Assembly (NCBI GenBank): GCA_011046315.1
Contig: DSAU01000581.1
Location: forward strand, 1 to 6,866
DNA: 6,866 nucleotides
Origin: a bacterium
GTDB lineage: Bacteria; Zhuqueibacterota; Zhuqueibacteria; Thermofontimicrobiales; Thermofontimicrobiaceae
Reading direction: 5' to 3'
Shown: in pieces, positions 5,344-6,866 of the stretch
How positions within the stretch are numbered: position 1 is the stretch's first letter
Layout: the number at the start of each line of letters is the position of its first letter
Position numbers and translations under genes: made by a program
Notes under the pieces: generated by a model
Databases searched by the model: none
Told to the model about the DNA's origin: nothing
The model's input: the letters and a program-made list of their open reading frames with translations, nothing else

Positions 5344-6866
5344 ATGCAAAAATTTATCATCAAAATTATACTGGCGCTTCTGTTAATTTTCACCAAAGTC
5401 GGTTACAATCAGCCGGATTCCACACAAGTATTTTATCAATACCTGTCGATTGAGGGAAATCGCCGTTTGCGCTCGGCTGAGATTGAAAAACGTCTGCCAA
5501 CCGGCAGCTACACCGGGCAGAAACTGACCCGGCTCATTAAATCGCTGCTCATCCAGTATCGGGATCAAGGGCTCTATTTTTCACAAATCGATGCGCTTGT
5601 CCACAGCGACACGCTCAAATTATCTATTGAAGAGGGAAACACTACCCGGCTCGCTGCGATCTTTCTCAAAGTTTCCGACACCGAGCTGCTGCACCAACTT
5701 GAATCACTATTGGATCTGAGACAAAAACAGGATATCAGCCAGGTTATTGTTCGCAACATTGAAACAGTGCTCAGTTTTCTAGAAAATAGCGGTTATCCAT
5801 TTGCCAAAGTATTCGTGGATAGCCTGACTCTTAAGGCTGATAGTATCAATTCTACCAATTGGTTAAGCTGCCACCTGACCGTGGATGCCGGGCAAACAGT
5901 TGTTATCGACTCGATCCATGTTCAGGGCAATGAATTGACGCGTCCGCATGTTGTCATTCGGGCGGCGCGGATAAAATCGGGCGATATTTACAATCAACTT
6001 CAAATTAGCCGTATCCCGAAGCGTTTAATGAAAACCGGCTATTTCACCCATGTCAGCCAACCGCAAATCTTCATCGACAAGTCCGGCATGGGCCATTTGT
6101 TAATTCAGGTCAAGGAGGGCAATCCCAATCAATTTCAGGCTGTTATCGGGTACAATCCGGGAATCACTGAAAATCAAAGCGGCTACGTCACGGGACTGAT
6201 CGATGTTGATTTCAAAAATCTGCTCGGCAGCGGGCGCATTGCCGAGGCCCGTTGGCAGAAAAAAGATCAACGCAGTCAAGTGCTCCGATTTCGATATCTG
6301 GAGCCGTGGATTCGCGGCTATCCCATCAACACCGGCTTTGGTTTCAGCCAGAACATTCAGGACACATCCTTTGTCAAACGCAACTGGGGCCTTGATCTGG
6401 AATTTGCATTTTCCGATCTTTTTACCATTTTTACACACCTGGGCAGAGAAAGCGTGCTGCCCGATTCGATGGCTCAGCTAATTTATGGTCTGCCTAAAAG
6501 CCGCTCCTGGTTGATACAGCTCGGTTTCAGTTACGACACCCGGGATAACCTTCAAAATCCGTTGCGGGGACTATATTATTCGACGATGTACGAATTCGGT
6601 CGTAAGACCATATCCTTATTACCAGCATCGATCAACGCCGTAGATATGACTCAAACTAACTTCCGGCGCGACCGTTGGGAAATAGACAGCGAGATTTTGC
6701 TGCCCACTTTTCGCTGGCAAACGATCATGCTGGGATTTCATGCTAAAAAAGTCAGGTCCGGGGAAAAAGTCGCATCGCTGGCAGATGTTTATCGCTTTGG
6801 CGGCACCGGCTCGATGCGCGGTTACCGCGAAGACGAATTTATCGGGGAACAGGTCGCCTGGGTTAA
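5344..6866 (+). CDS. Omp85/BamA-TamA-like outer-membrane assembly protein (3' end beyond window)
   Basis: The first 507 residues of an Omp85 family protein; the frame is still open at the window end, and about 100 residues are probably missing. Residues 1-20 are a signal peptide (K3, K7, then a Leu/Ile-rich core). Three POTRA-like units follow, at about 30-100, 101-183 and 185-258; the third is clearest (IDSIHVQGNELTRPHVV, then MKTGYF, then IQVKEGN). The barrel begins near 263 (FQAVIGYNPG, LIDVDFKNLLGSGR) and includes SYDTRDN at 396-402 and the Omp85 hallmark RFGGTGSMRGY at 484-494, the RG[YF] motif of loop L6. Three POTRA domains, not BamA's usual five, point to a TamA-like or lineage-specific assembly factor. 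The gene lies 85 bases after the large barrel gene with no terminator between. An in-frame ATG at 5290 would add 18 residues before the signal peptide, so 5344 is preferred, although neither start has a good ribosome site. Confidence 0.88.
   Translation, partial: MQKFIIKIILALLLIFTKVGYNQPDSTQVFYQYLSIEGNRRLRSAEIEKRLPTGSYTGQKLTRLIKSLLIQYRDQGLYFSQIDALVHSDTLKLSIEEGNTTRLAAIFLKVSDTELLHQLESLLDLRQKQDISQVIVRNIETVLSFLENSGYPFAKVFVDSLTLKADSINSTNWLSCHLTVDAGQTVVIDSIHVQGNELTRPHVVIRAARIKSGDIYNQLQISRIPKRLMKTGYFTHVSQPQIFIDKSGMGHLLIQVKEGNPNQFQAVIGYNPGITENQSGYVTGLIDVDFKNLLGSGRIAEARWQKKDQRSQVLRFRYLEPWIRGYPINTGFGFSQNIQDTSFVKRNWGLDLEFAFSDLFTIFTHLGRESVLPDSMAQLIYGLPKSRSWLIQLGFSYDTRDNLQNPLRGLYYSTMYEFGRKTISLLPASINAVDMTQTNFRRDRWEIDSEILLPTFRWQTIMLGFHAKKVRSGEKVASLADVYRFGGTGSMRGYREDEFIGEQVAWV

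Overview
This looks like a stretch of cell-envelope genes from a Gram-negative bacterium. The most likely source is the FCB superphylum (Bacteroidota/Ignavibacteriota/Calditrichota/KSB1-type lineages). The grounds are a compact outer-membrane protein whose N-terminal module resembles the start of SprA, an Omp85 family protein, weak or absent Shine-Dalgarno sequences for two of the three rightward genes, and moderate-GC genes separated by AT-rich DNA. The phylum is an inference from protein style; there is no rRNA or housekeeping marker here.

Layout. At the left edge (1-73, minus strand) lies only the start of a leftward gene: an excellent ribosome binding site, then a hydrophobic signal peptide with a Cys that may be a lipidation site. 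Next is about 675 bases of AT-rich DNA with no convincing gene (74-748). It holds an 8-bp inverted repeat close to the leftward gene, an all-AT hairpin, a leftward promoter-like pair, a 47-codon ORF of doubtful status, and, just before the rightward genes, a 14-bp perfect palindrome next to a sigma70-like promoter.

Three rightward genes fill the rest. The first (749-1660) encodes a secreted six-bladed NHL beta-propeller. The second (1845-5258) encodes a 1137-residue outer-membrane beta-barrel protein with a SprA-like N-terminal module, two copies of an Ig-like 'DY-I-[DE]Y..G' unit, and a run of four [FY]VGxxxGxY repeats with a fifth, looser copy later. The third (5344 to beyond the right edge) encodes an Omp85/TamA-like protein: a signal peptide, probably three POTRA domains, and a barrel with the conserved RGY motif. 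It is cut off by the window end roughly 100 residues before its expected C-terminus.

Working model (inference): the Omp85 protein would insert or assemble the neighbouring large barrel. The secreted propeller would be a periplasmic or surface partner, and the leftward gene may add a lipoprotein. No clear hairpin terminator separates the three rightward genes, so they could be co-transcribed, although the 184-base gap before the large gene contains a plausible second promoter. The substrate or job of the large barrel cannot be read from the sequence.
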